A stretch of 32,996 bases of DNA from Legionella quateirensis (GTDB taxonomy: Bacteria > Pseudomonadota > Gammaproteobacteria > Legionellales > Legionellaceae). Shown piece by piece: positions 16,585 to 25,387 of this stretch. The notes under the pieces were generated by a model that did no database searches, was not told the DNA's origin, and saw only the letters and a program-made list of their open reading frames with translations. The stretch lies in assembly GCF_001467955.1 (NCBI RefSeq), contig NZ_LNYR01000034.1, forward strand, positions 1 to 32,996. The letters run 5' to 3'. Positions within the stretch are counted from its first letter, which is position 1; each line of letters opens with the position of its first letter. A program made the translations under genes and the position numbers.

Positions 16585-17436
16585 ATGCATACAAGGGTAT
16601 TAATAGACAAGGGCGATATTATCCCTGTATTTGGAATTGATGATCGTATCTTTTTGGGTGAGGGATTGTTCGAGACTATTAAAGTTGATAGTTCCAACCC
16701 CTGTTTTGCCGCGTTGCATTGGCAAAGGCTGTCTCGTTCTGCTCGTCAGCTCGGTATTCCTTTTGATCTGTCATTGGATGACTGGTGTGAGCATCTCATT
16801 CAGCAAATTAGACGTGACAACTTGTACCATGGGGGGATAAAAGCCATATTAAGCGGCGGTTCTGCTCCCAGAGGATTGGCAGAGCGCGGCCAGGTTAGCC
16901 AGCTGATATTTCAGACATTTAATTATCATATCCTTAATCATCCCATACGTTTGAGCAGTGCTTCCTGGTTAAGGGATTCAGCAAATCCAATATATCAGTT
17001 GAAAACGGTTAATTATCTGGAGGCCATATTGGCACGACGACAGGCGTTAACGCTTGGTGCGGATGATGCTTTATTTTTTAACCAACAGCATTTCGCAACT
17101 GAAACTACTTGCGCGAACCTGTTTTTGATAATGGGCAATCAATTAATAACACCTCCTCAGGAACATGGTGTTTTACCAGGCATTACCCGGTCACGAATTT
17201 TTTCACTGTGTCAGGAACATGACATCCCCTGTATCGAGAAGGGGGTAACAAAAGTCATGATCGAAGAAGCTGATGCCGTGTTTATATCTAATTCCTTGCA
17301 GGGAATCAGGGCTGTACTAGCCGTTGATCAGGTGATTTTTGAGGTGGCTCATCCTTTGATAGCGCAATTAATCACCTTGCTTTCTTTTGATGAACTTAAT
17401 TATACAAAGAAACAAAACAGCTATACCGGTGAGTAA
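16585..17436 (+). CDS. pabC: Class IV aminotransferase, probably 4-amino-4-deoxychorismate lyase
   Basis: A 283-residue PLP enzyme of fold type IV. The substrate loop DDRIFLGEGLFETIKV is followed by the Schiff-base lysine in QLKTVNYLEAILARRQA and the cofactor-stabilising glutamate in FATETTCANLFLI, then GVLPGITRSRI. The LKTVNYLEA context and the folate relevance favour PabC, which makes p-aminobenzoate. D-amino-acid transaminase or branched-chain aminotransferase of the same fold remain possible; no pabA, pabB or ilv gene is adjacent. Its last 69 bp overlap the 3' end of the convergent TVP38-like gene. Confidence 0.82.
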   Translation: MHTRVLIDKGDIIPVFGIDDRIFLGEGLFETIKVDSSNPCFAALHWQRLSRSARQLGIPFDLSLDDWCEHLIQQIRRDNLYHGGIKAILSGGSAPRGLAERGQVSQLIFQTFNYHILNHPIRLSSASWLRDSANPIYQLKTVNYLEAILARRQALTLGADDALFFNQQHFATETTCANLFLIMGNQLITPPQEHGVLPGITRSRIFSLCQEHDIPCIEKGVTKVMIEEADAVFISNSLQGIRAVLAVDQVIFEVAHPLIAQLITLLSFDELNYTKKQNSYTGE

Positions 17437-18024
17437 AATACCCCCATTTCTATAAAAATGGTTGGGCTGGGCAAGAGCATCCATTCCTGCATATCCAAAA
17501 TAAGTATAAATAATTTCTGCTGGTATTAGAAAAACAAAGGTTGTTATGAGATAAAGACGAAATTTAATACCGGTTATACCCATACCGTAGTTAACCAGGT
17601 TAAAAGGGACTATAGGAACTAATCGTAAGAAAGCGACAAATATCCAGCCTTTTTCATCAACTCCGGTAATTAATTTATTCAACTTTTCCCCGCGTTTTTT
17701 TGAAAACCAATCATAAGTCAGATGTCTCGTAATTAGAAAAGCGAAGGCAGCGCCACTGGTTGCTCCCAATAAATTTAATATCAGACCAAATAATGGTCCA
17801 AATATAGCTCCGCCAGCGAGTGTTAATACCATGGTAGGTAATAGCATTAATGTTGCCAGGCAGTAAATCAGAATAAAAAGTACAGGCGCAAGCCATCCGA
17901 GATCATCAATCCAGTTAATGATTTCAAGAGAGTGCCGTTGAAATGCAATGGCACAAATAATAAAAGAGGCCAAGGCCAAAATGAAGCAACCGGTTTTAAC
18001 AGGATGGATTTTTTTGTAATTCAT
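17368..18024 (-). CDS. TVP38/TMEM64 (DedA-superfamily) membrane protein
   Basis: A 218-residue inner-membrane protein. An N-terminal helix (GCFILALASFIICAIAF) is followed by further segments (LFILIYCLATLMLLP; GGAIFGPLFGLILNLLGATSG). The family core is FLRLVPIVPFNLVNYGMGI, with its re-entrant proline pair, and the last two helices end in a basic KFIKRKQGD tail. DedA-superfamily proteins are implicated in lipid scrambling or proton-coupled transport. The frame could begin at TTG 18060, but ATG 18024, preceded by AAGGAT, is preferred. The unusual point is a 69-bp tail-to-tail coding overlap with pabC. Confidence 0.87.
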   Translation of the reverse strand: MNYKKIHPVKTGCFILALASFIICAIAFQRHSLEIINWIDDLGWLAPVLFILIYCLATLMLLPTMVLTLAGGAIFGPLFGLILNLLGATSGAAFAFLITRHLTYDWFSKKRGEKLNKLITGVDEKGWIFVAFLRLVPIVPFNLVNYGMGITGIKFRLYLITTFVFLIPAEIIYTYFGYAGMDALAQPNHFYRNGGILLTGIAVLFLCIIKFIKRKQGD

Positions 18025-18189
18025 ATCCTTCACTTTATTACAGGTATGAGATAGTCGCAAGTAATCTGGCTGATAATTCCAATTTAAGCCTTGCTCCGTT
18101 CTCGGCTAATAGCTATTTAAATTGGTTTCAATCTTGTAATATAGGATTTGATTGTTTTAACCAAAGTAAATTTTTAGAGATTTGATAAT

Positions 18190-20376
18190 ATGGAACATTT
18201 GAGCTGGAAAGAAAAGCAACTTCAAAGAGCGAGACGCTGGATTAAAGCCTTGCTGGTGACCTGGTTTCGAGTAGAGGTGAAGGGGCATTATCAACCTGCG
18301 GTTAACTCAGTGATTATCGCAAACAGAACTTCTGTGATTGATGTACTCTTGCTGTCTGTATTTTTACCTGAGCGATTGACCATCGCTTTACATCCCTTAA
18401 TGTTTAAAAAATTATGGGTAAAGATAGTATTGCTTTTCGCAGAGGTCATTGTTATCGATCCGGGCAGCGCCAGAGCGACCAGGGTATTGATTAAAGCAAT
18501 CCGCTCCGGAAAACGCTGCGTTATTTTTCCACAAGGATTAATAGGTCAGCAAGAAGATAGTCTTAAGGTTTATGATGGTCCTGGAGTTGTTTTGCAGAAA
18601 GCGGGCGCTGAGGTCATTCCTATTCGTATAGAAGGCGCTGAGCATAGCATATTCTCGATCAGCAAGAGCAAACACAGCATTCGCATCGCTCCCAAAATTA
18701 CGCTCCATGTAATGCCTTCGCAGTTATTCATCCAACCGGAACATGTGCCAGTAAACCGACATGCAGTCAGTATGCGTTTATTTCGCTTGATTGGCGATTT
18801 GGCATTTGCGAACAGTTTTCAGCCGCAAACTCTTTTTTCTGCATTGATTGAAGGGGTTGCTGTAGGCGTTAGAAATAAAGCTAAAATTGAAGACAGCAAC
18901 CGGACGCCTTTGACTTACCGACAGTTTATCGCTCGTTGTTTTATTCTCGGAAAGCAAATCAAAAAGCAGACAGTGGCAGGAGAACATGTTGGGGTCATGA
19001 TGCCCACCACCATTGCGGGTATGGTCACTTTTTTTGCTTTACAGGCGTACAGACGTATTCCAGCCATGTTGAATTTCAGTATGGGATTTTATAATTTGCT
19101 GTCCGCGTGCAATACCGCTGGAATCAAGTCGATTTATACTTCTCGGCAATTTATTGCCACTGCCAAACTGGAGGCATTAATTGATGAATTACAGGCAGCA
19201 GGCCTCACTATTCACTATCTGGAAGACTTCAAACTAACCATAAACCTGGCTAATAAAATTTCTGGTCTGGTGAAAGGAATGTTTCCTACTCTGGTTTATA
19301 AACTCCTTGGGGAAACTATTTTACCTGATCAGACCGGTGTGGTTTTGTTTACTTCGGGTTCAGAAGGTGTGCCAAAAGGAGTGGCTTTGAGCCATGCTAA
19401 TATTTTAGCGAATTGTTGCCAAATGAAGTCACGGGTAGATTTTACTTCCCGTGATGTCTTTTTTAATGCCCTGCCAATTTTTCACTGTTTTGGATTAACT
19501 GCTGGAAGCATTATTCCATTGATTACAGGGATTCAATGCTTTTTCTATCCTTCACCATTGCATTATAAAGTGATTCCAGGCTTGGTTTATGAAACCGGAG
19601 CTACCATAATGTTTGGGACTGATACCTTTTTAACAGGCTATGCGCGTGCAGCTGACCGACATGATTTTAGCAGTGTTCGTTATATTTTTGCTGGCGCAGA
19701 AAAAGTGAAACCAGAAACGTTAAGATATTGGTCAGAAACGTTTGGGGTTAAAATCTATGAAGGATATGGTGCTACAGAAGCATCCCCAGTCATTTCTCTT
19801 AATTGTCCTTTGGCATCAATTCCGGGAAGTGTAGGGATGATTTTGCCATCTATGGAAAGCCGTATAGTCCCTGTAGATGGAATTGCGGTGGGCGGACGTT
19901 TGCAGCTGCGTGGTCCTAATATTATGCGTGGTTATATGAATGCAGATAAGCCAGGAACAATAATTCCACCATTTGATGGCTGGCATGATACTGGCGATAT
20001 TGTCACTATGAATGAGGATAGTTTTATAACTATTTCCGGACGAGCAAAACGCTTTGCCAAAATTGCGGGGGAGATGGTTTCTCTGACTGCTGTTGAAGGC
20101 ATAGCTGCATCTATATGGCCAGAATTATTGCATGCGGCGGTCACTAGAAAATGCCCGAGAAAAGGCGAGCAGATTTTGTTATTTAGTGAAGCACTAAATG
20201 CCGATAAGATGAGTTTTATTAAAAAAATTCATGAATTGGGTCAATCAGAACTGCTTGTTCCCCACACAATTTATCCTGGCAGTAAAATTCCGATTTTGCC
20301 CTCTGGTAAAATTGATTATATTTCTTTGGAACACAGCATTCAGGAAGAACAACAGCATGAAGAGGAAGTAGTATAA
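18190..20376 (+). CDS. aas: Aas-like bifunctional 2-acyl-GPE acyltransferase / acyl-ACP synthetase with altered acyltransferase site
   Basis: A 728-residue protein, colinear with E. coli Aas (about 719). The N-terminal PlsC domain spans about residues 25-215 and the AMP-forming acyl-ACP synthetase about 225-720. The ligase half is intact: TSGSEGVPKG at 388-397, YGATEASPV near 525, the DTGDIV motif, and a terminal lysine in LPSGKIDY. The acyltransferase half is not: the HX4D motif reads NRTSVID, with Arg46 where catalytic His should be, and FPEGR reads FPQGL at 113-117. E. coli Aas re-acylates lysophosphatidylethanolamine with acyl-ACP. Here the synthetase may act alone. The hydrophobic substrate side remains recognisable (YDGPGVV, PIRIEGAEHS). 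It is followed immediately by a DUF1499 gene. Confidence 0.9.
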   Translation: MEHLSWKEKQLQRARRWIKALLVTWFRVEVKGHYQPAVNSVIIANRTSVIDVLLLSVFLPERLTIALHPLMFKKLWVKIVLLFAEVIVIDPGSARATRVLIKAIRSGKRCVIFPQGLIGQQEDSLKVYDGPGVVLQKAGAEVIPIRIEGAEHSIFSISKSKHSIRIAPKITLHVMPSQLFIQPEHVPVNRHAVSMRLFRLIGDLAFANSFQPQTLFSALIEGVAVGVRNKAKIEDSNRTPLTYRQFIARCFILGKQIKKQTVAGEHVGVMMPTTIAGMVTFFALQAYRRIPAMLNFSMGFYNLLSACNTAGIKSIYTSRQFIATAKLEALIDELQAAGLTIHYLEDFKLTINLANKISGLVKGMFPTLVYKLLGETILPDQTGVVLFTSGSEGVPKGVALSHANILANCCQMKSRVDFTSRDVFFNALPIFHCFGLTAGSIIPLITGIQCFFYPSPLHYKVIPGLVYETGATIMFGTDTFLTGYARAADRHDFSSVRYIFAGAEKVKPETLRYWSETFGVKIYEGYGATEASPVISLNCPLASIPGSVGMILPSMESRIVPVDGIAVGGRLQLRGPNIMRGYMNADKPGTIIPPFDGWHDTGDIVTMNEDSFITISGRAKRFAKIAGEMVSLTAVEGIAASIWPELLHAAVTRKCPRKGEQILLFSEALNADKMSFIKKIHELGQSELLVPHTIYPGSKIPILPSGKIDYISLEHSIQEEQQHEEEVV

Positions 20377-20796
20377 ATGAAAATCATGATAATCATCGTT
20401 CTGTTGATTGGCTGTGTTGTGGGAGTGATGTATCTATTTCCGCAAATTAATTTCAGGGAAATGCCTAAAGGCTTGCTCGATGGACAATTACCTGAAGCAA
20501 AACCTAATTGGGTAAGCAGTTTCGTTGCCGCAGATAACGCGCATTACATTGCTCCACTGAAGGTTGAAACCTTGGCCAAATTATCTGTATGCATCCAAAG
20601 TAAAGTTCCTGAAGTCACTATGACACAACTGAATGAATCCAATCTCATCGCGTACAGACAAAGCAAGGTATTTCATTTTGTTGATTGGCTGGTTATTCGT
20701 TCGGATGGAAATGTAGTTTCCAGTGCTACTATGGGGCGATCTGATTTTGGTAAAAACAGAGAGCTTATAGAGCACATTAGAACAGCATGTTGTTGA
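20377..20796 (+). CDS. DUF1499 family protein, membrane-anchored
   Basis: A 139-residue protein. An N-terminal hydrophobic segment (MIIIVLLIGCVVGVMYLF) acts as an uncleaved anchor or signal. A DUF1499 domain follows: PNWVSSFVA near residue 45, a central beta region, and the diagnostic SSATMGRSDFGKNRELIEHI near the end. It ends in Cys-Cys. The function of DUF1499 is unknown. Its ATG abuts the aas stop codon with no spacer, so it is surely cotranscribed and probably translationally coupled with aas, which hints at an envelope-lipid connection (inference). Confidence 0.83.
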   Translation: MKIMIIIVLLIGCVVGVMYLFPQINFREMPKGLLDGQLPEAKPNWVSSFVAADNAHYIAPLKVETLAKLSVCIQSKVPEVTMTQLNESNLIAYRQSKVFHFVDWLVIRSDGNVVSSATMGRSDFGKNRELIEHIRTACC

Positions 20797-21023
20797 GTAT
20801 TCAGCACGAGTCGGTCGGGCAATAAAGAGTCTGATCGACGTTTGCTTGATTCTGTAATTGACTAGTTAACCTCAGACATAAACACTCAAATTGTTTTGCT
20901 ATTTAACCGAATAGGTAACGTTCTTCTTGAATAAATACTCATTTAATCGATCTGGAATTCCATAAAAAATGGACTATTATTAGATCGGTTGTTAATTTGT
21001 TGCTCGATTATAAGGAGATTATC

Positions 21024-21479
21024 ATGAACCTGATGCAATATGAACCTTGGAATATGCTGCGACATATCAAGGATGATGTGGATACTTTATTTCAAAATAA
21101 TTTATTGAGCGGTGGTAAAAATCTGTCTTCATTTTTAAAAAATGAACTATGGCCTGAAGTGGATATTGAAGAAAAAGAACATTGTTATAGTGTAAAAGCC
21201 AATTTACCCGGTATGGAAGCAAAGGATTTGAATGTACATTTTGGTAATGGCATATTAACTTTATCCGGCGAATTATGTTCAGAGCATAATGAAAAAGGCA
21301 AGAATTTTATTTGCACTGAACGCACCAGTGGTTCATTTTCTCGTCAATTTAGCCTCGAAGGCGTTTCTGATGACGCTAAAATTGATGCTAAATTTAAAAA
21401 TGGAGTATTGAGTGTAGAAATTCCAAAGATGACATCCAAAGCTCATAAAAATAGAAAAATTGAGGTTAAATCAGAGTAA
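21024..21479 (+). CDS. Hsp20-family small heat-shock protein
   Basis: 151 residues from ATG 21024, which has TAAGGAG 6 nt upstream; the longer frame from 20997 starts at TTG and is rejected. The alpha-crystallin domain spans about residues 45-140, with WPEVDIEEKEHCYSVKANLP, the GILTLSGE strand and the C-terminal FKNGVLSVEIPK (A-x-x-n-GVL motif). It is an ATP-independent holdase. Legionella has a stress protein called GspA in this family; this could be that gene but I cannot confirm it. The 200-bp upstream region has a weak sigma-70-like pair, TCTGGA (20951) and TATTAT (20975), with an 18-bp spacer. I see no good sigma-32 pair. Confidence 0.92.
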   Translation: MNLMQYEPWNMLRHIKDDVDTLFQNNLLSGGKNLSSFLKNELWPEVDIEEKEHCYSVKANLPGMEAKDLNVHFGNGILTLSGELCSEHNEKGKNFICTERTSGSFSRQFSLEGVSDDAKIDAKFKNGVLSVEIPKMTSKAHKNRKIEVKSE

Positions 21480-21522
21480 ACAATTGATGAGTTATCCGTG
21501 ATCTTTGATGTTGTGATCTCTT

Positions 21523-21588
21523 AATGGGAATAGAACCAGATTCTATCCCATTGAGATGATTCGACAGTAAGTACAGCTGTCGAATCAT
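21523..21588. terminator. Two tandem hairpins between hsp20 and phaC
   Basis: Hairpin 1: AATGGGAATAGAA (21523-21535) with TTCTATCCCATT (21541-21552), one bulge. Hairpin 2: ATGATTCGACAG (21556-21567) with CTGTCGAATCAT (21577-21588), a perfect 12-bp stem. They lie between convergent genes and are only 3 nt apart. No long T-run follows on either side, so bidirectional termination is likely but imperfectly supported. Confidence 0.65.
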
Positions 21589-21612
21589 TAAAGCGAATCA
21601 GTATTACCTCGA

Positions 21613-23355
21613 TTATTTTTTTAATACATAACTTCCCGGAGCATCCATTATTGGCGGCAAAGGAAGTTGATCCAATACTGGCGCTGCTATGGATTTACCC
21701 GAATGAGCTTTTAGCCATTTGAGCCACTCTTCCCACCAGGAGCCAGGATGTTCAACAGAATGTTCCAGCCATTCATCAGCACTGGCCGGGCAATTGTTGT
21801 TGGTGCGGTAACCGTATTTTTTTGCAACCGGTGAGTTAATAATACCCGCTATGTGCCCTGAGCCACCCAGTACAAAACGTTTAGGTCCGTTCATGAGTTG
21901 AAAGCCAGTATAAGTGGTTTTCCAGGGGGCTATATGATCCTTTTGTGTGGAAAGAAAAAATGTGGGTATATCAATAGCTCTTACATCAATAGGTGTATTA
22001 TTGAGCTTTATTTTACCGGGTTTTACTAAATCGTTATGCAAATACATCCAGCGTAAATATTGCGAGTGCATTGTGGCTGGCATGTTGGTTGAATCGGCAT
22101 TCCAAAACAGGATATCAAAAGGAACCGGATTTTTTCCATGCAAGTAATTTTTAATGAAAAATGACCATATTAAATCGTTTGCACGCAGTGAGTTGAAGCT
22201 GGACGCCATAAATTTACCATCAAGATACCCTTTTGCATCCATCTCGGCTTCTAATTTTTTAATTTGTTGTTCATCGATAAAAACGGATATATCACCAGGA
22301 TCACTAAAATCAATCATTGCTGCGAGGAACGTCGCACTGCGAATCGAGTTATCCTGATGCATTTTATTATAAGCCAATAAAGTCGCTAGCAGAGTACCTC
22401 CGATACAAAATCCCAATGTATTTACTTCTTTGACGTTTAATTGCTTCTGAATAGTTGCAATGGCAGTCATTGGCCCTTCTTTTAAATAATCATATAAACT
22501 TTTTTTGGCAAATCGTTCATCAGGATTAACCCAGGAAATAATAAAAACAGTAATTCCCTGAGAAACCAGCCATTTAATTAATGAATTATGTGGACTTAAA
22601 TCCAAAATATAATATTTATTAATCCAAGGTGGAATCATGAGCAGAGGTATTTGTTTTACCTTAGCTGTTTGTGGCGTGTATTGAATCAATTCCATCATGG
22701 CATTGCGAAAGACGACCTTTCCGGGAGTGGTCGCAATATTGACTCCAAGTTTAAATGCATCAGTATCCGTCATTTTGATGTTTAATCGTGATGAGTTTAC
22801 TTCCAAATCGTTGAGCAGATTATGCAGACCATGCAACAGATTTTTTCCACGGCTTTGTATGGTTTCTGCAATGAGCTGGGGATTGGTATGGATAAAATTG
22901 GCGGGAGAGAGGGCATCTAAATAGTGTTTGGCAAAAAAACGTACTCGTTTTGCTAAATTTTTATCCCCATATTCCATTTTTTCCAACAAGGAATTCATGT
23001 GTTCATTGGCGAGAAGATATTGCTGACTTAACAGATTAAAAAAAGGATTATTGAGCCAATCATCTCCATTGAATCGATGATCTTCAATGGGCATGGTTTT
23101 CCCTTGTAGCCAATGATTCAATTGATTCTGAGCTAAATTGACCGCATCCTCCCAATAATTCAATTGCATTTGCCACACTTTTTCTGGATTGTTTAGTAGG
23201 ACGTTAATTAAATTTTGAAAATTTTCTGTTAAATCAATAAATTGACTCAATAAGGCAGGAAGTTGGTTTGGCATTTCTTTTAATTCAGTAATAATTTGCA
23301 GACTTTTTTCTGCAACGGACTGCATCAGATCACTGATTTCCTTGTCGTGAGTCAT
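21613..23355 (-). CDS. phaC: Poly(3-hydroxyalkanoate) synthase, class I type
   Basis: A 580-residue alpha/beta-hydrolase polymerase that builds PHB from 3-hydroxyacyl-CoA on granule surfaces. A helical N-terminal region of about 200 residues precedes the catalytic domain. The lipase-like box is GFCIGG with Cys317 as nucleophile; the triad is completed by Asp473 (DHIAPWKTT) and His501 (GSGHIAGIINSP). The length fits class I, which needs no PhaE or PhaR partner. No phaA, phaB or phasin gene is adjacent. AGGAGACAGG precedes the ATG. PHB is a known reserve material in Legionella. Confidence 0.94.
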   Translation of the reverse strand: MTHDKEISDLMQSVAEKSLQIITELKEMPNQLPALLSQFIDLTENFQNLINVLLNNPEKVWQMQLNYWEDAVNLAQNQLNHWLQGKTMPIEDHRFNGDDWLNNPFFNLLSQQYLLANEHMNSLLEKMEYGDKNLAKRVRFFAKHYLDALSPANFIHTNPQLIAETIQSRGKNLLHGLHNLLNDLEVNSSRLNIKMTDTDAFKLGVNIATTPGKVVFRNAMMELIQYTPQTAKVKQIPLLMIPPWINKYYILDLSPHNSLIKWLVSQGITVFIISWVNPDERFAKKSLYDYLKEGPMTAIATIQKQLNVKEVNTLGFCIGGTLLATLLAYNKMHQDNSIRSATFLAAMIDFSDPGDISVFIDEQQIKKLEAEMDAKGYLDGKFMASSFNSLRANDLIWSFFIKNYLHGKNPVPFDILFWNADSTNMPATMHSQYLRWMYLHNDLVKPGKIKLNNTPIDVRAIDIPTFFLSTQKDHIAPWKTTYTGFQLMNGPKRFVLGGSGHIAGIINSPVAKKYGYRTNNNCPASADEWLEHSVEHPGSWWEEWLKWLKAHSGKSIAAPVLDQLPLPPIMDAPGSYVLKK

Positions 23356-23487
23356 CCTGTCTCCTGAAGACCAATAATTTTATTCTTTATTCTTAATCCT
23401 TTAAGTGAGATTAGCAAGAGTAAAAATTGGTTATTAGTTGAAATTTATGCCAAACTTTTTAGTATCATCATAACGAGATGCATCATC

Positions 23488-24381
23488 ATGAAGAAAATCA
23501 TTGTTTCTGTCTTGGTCGTTATCGGTATTTATTCGGTATTATTATTCGGTTATAAATTCCTGTTTTCTCGAGCTGGGACAACCATGTATGCGGGGGCTCC
23601 TGCTGTTTATAAAACCATGGATAATACGGTTACCGGTTCTGCCGCAATGAGTACAGAAAAACCAGCACAGGTTCAATCAGAACAGGTGATGAGGAGAATG
23701 ATTATTCGAAATGCGCAATTGTCTTTGCAAGTGAATGATATTCCAAAAGCTATGGATGAAATAACCCAAATAGCGGATCACTCGGGAGGATATGTAGTCA
23801 ATTCTGAATTGAATCAAAATGTTTCTTATGGCGGTGGGGAATATGCAAAAATCAGCATCCGTGTGCCAGCCAATGGTTTAAACAGTGCGCTCAATACTTT
23901 AAAAGGTTTGGCTATAAAAGTCGTACAGGAATCCATAACTGGAGAGGATATTACCCAACAATACGTAAATCTTGAAAGTGAATTAAATAACTTAAAAACA
24001 ACTAAGGCGCAACTCGCCAAAATCATGCAAGGCGCGACAAAAACAGAAGACGTACTGTTGGTTTTTCAACAACTAAGTGAAACACAACGGAAAATAGACG
24101 TTACTGAGGGGCAAATCAAATATTATAAAGAATCAGTAGCTTATTCTTTAATTACAATTGATTTAAGTATGAATCCCGAGATTCAGATAACTTATGATTC
24201 AAAGTGGCAAATTACCGAAGTGATTTCCGAATCCTATCAAGAATTAATCAAAACTTTGCGGCAATTTACTTATGGGATTATAGAGTTTTTCATATTTTTC
24301 GTTCCTTTGATGTTGATTTGGGCTGTGATTGTATTAATTGTATTTTTGATAGGAAGAGCCTTATACAAGAAGTTTAAATAA
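23488..24381 (+). CDS. DUF4349 domain membrane protein
   Basis: A 297-residue protein. An N-terminal hydrophobic segment (IIVSVLVVIGIYSVLLFGYKF) is followed by a small-residue linker and a soluble DUF4349 domain at about 68-230. The domain has RMIIRNAQLSLQVNDIPKAM, GGYVVNSEL, ISIRVPANGLNSALNTL and EDITQQYVNLESELNNL with a coiled-coil helix. A final membrane segment (FFIFFVPLMLIWAVIVLIVF) ends in RALYKKFK. The bulk is expected in the periplasm, anchored at both ends. The function is unknown. The ribosome-binding site is weak (GAGATG). It is divergent from phaC. Confidence 0.82.
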   Translation: MKKIIVSVLVVIGIYSVLLFGYKFLFSRAGTTMYAGAPAVYKTMDNTVTGSAAMSTEKPAQVQSEQVMRRMIIRNAQLSLQVNDIPKAMDEITQIADHSGGYVVNSELNQNVSYGGGEYAKISIRVPANGLNSALNTLKGLAIKVVQESITGEDITQQYVNLESELNNLKTTKAQLAKIMQGATKTEDVLLVFQQLSETQRKIDVTEGQIKYYKESVAYSLITIDLSMNPEIQITYDSKWQITEVISESYQELIKTLRQFTYGIIEFFIFFVPLMLIWAVIVLIVFLIGRALYKKFK

Positions 24382-24469
24382 ATGGTACTATAATCCGTTT
24401 ACGATATCTCACGCAGTTGAAATGCGAATGAGGAGGTATTGTATTATTAAAATACAGACAGGGAGTATG

Positions 24470-25240
24470 ATGGTTAAAATCATTCGCAATGAACACTTAA
24501 TAACTCAATTCATTCTTTTGTTATTTATCGGAATAGGTATTCTTCTGCCCGTATACGCATACTCAGTCAATGAGAACAGTCAGGCGGGAGTTAAAGCTCC
24601 TGAAGTGAGCGATAAAGAAAAAAACGAACGAGAATTGGTTGTATTAATTCATGGATTAATGCGTACTTCCATGAGTATGAGTTTGTTGAAGTCGTTTCTG
24701 GAACATCAGGGGTATACTGTGTATTCATACAGTTATCCATCAGCAAAATATACTATTCACGAACACAGTATTAATTTAAATCAATACATTGAGCAAGTAT
24801 TAGCAAATAATCCCGGAGTTAAAATTCATTTCATTACCCATAGTCTTGGAGGGATAATTGTTAGGGAAGCCATAGCCAAACTGTCGAAAGATCAGTTAAA
24901 GAACATTGGGTATTTGATCATGATGGCGCCGCCAAACCAAGGGTCTTTTTTAGCCAAATTATCTACAAAAATGTTTCCGATATTTACATCTCCCATAAAG
25001 CCTTTGGCAGAACTGAGTTCCGACCAATCCTCGTATGTACATCATGTTCCTGTACCCAAAATTAGAATGGGGATAATCGCGGGGCGATTTGATGCAAAAG
25101 TGCCGCCTTCATCTGCTGATTTGGATGGAAAAGCAGATCTCGTCGTTATCAATTCTACTCATACCTTTATCATGAATAATTTTAAGACACAGAAATTAAT
25201 ACTGAGTTTTCTGGAAAAGGGTACTTTTGATGATGAATGA
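24470..25240 (+). CDS. Exported lipase-like alpha/beta hydrolase
   Basis: 256 residues from ATG 24470, which is 4 nt after GGGAG; the frame runs back to 24422, and ATG 24467 is also possible. A long N-terminal hydrophobic stretch (FILLLFIGIGILLPVYAYS) serves as signal peptide. The hydrolase core begins LVVLIHGLMRTSMSM (oxyanion HG). The nucleophile elbow is THSLGG with Ser125. A C-terminal region with VPPSSADLDGKADLVV and STHTFIM supplies likely acid and histidine residues. It resembles triacylglycerol lipases and PGAP1-like proteins. The substrate is unknown. It lies 88 bp after the DUF4349 gene on the same strand. Confidence 0.82.
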   Translation: MVKIIRNEHLITQFILLLFIGIGILLPVYAYSVNENSQAGVKAPEVSDKEKNERELVVLIHGLMRTSMSMSLLKSFLEHQGYTVYSYSYPSAKYTIHEHSINLNQYIEQVLANNPGVKIHFITHSLGGIIVREAIAKLSKDQLKNIGYLIMMAPPNQGSFLAKLSTKMFPIFTSPIKPLAELSSDQSSYVHHVPVPKIRMGIIAGRFDAKVPPSSADLDGKADLVVINSTHTFIMNNFKTQKLILSFLEKGTFDDE

Positions 25241-25387
25241 GGTTACCAAAAGGCATCATTCTATTAGGGTTTTACTGTATTGATATCCGACGAACAGACC
25301 CTCGTTCCTTGCTCTCTATTTATACTCAATAAATATCTATTAATGTGTCAAAAATGGTATTTTGATTGGATATTTTCCTTATAATAA

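Noticed and set aside
20881..21023. Sigma-32 heat-shock promoter for hsp20
   Set aside because: CTTGAA is present near 20925 but no CCCCAT-like -10 sits at an acceptable distance.
24384..24390. A further GGTACTA word after the DUF4349 gene
   Set aside because: A single 7-bp match about 1 kb from the SUF leader is compatible with chance in AT-rich DNA.
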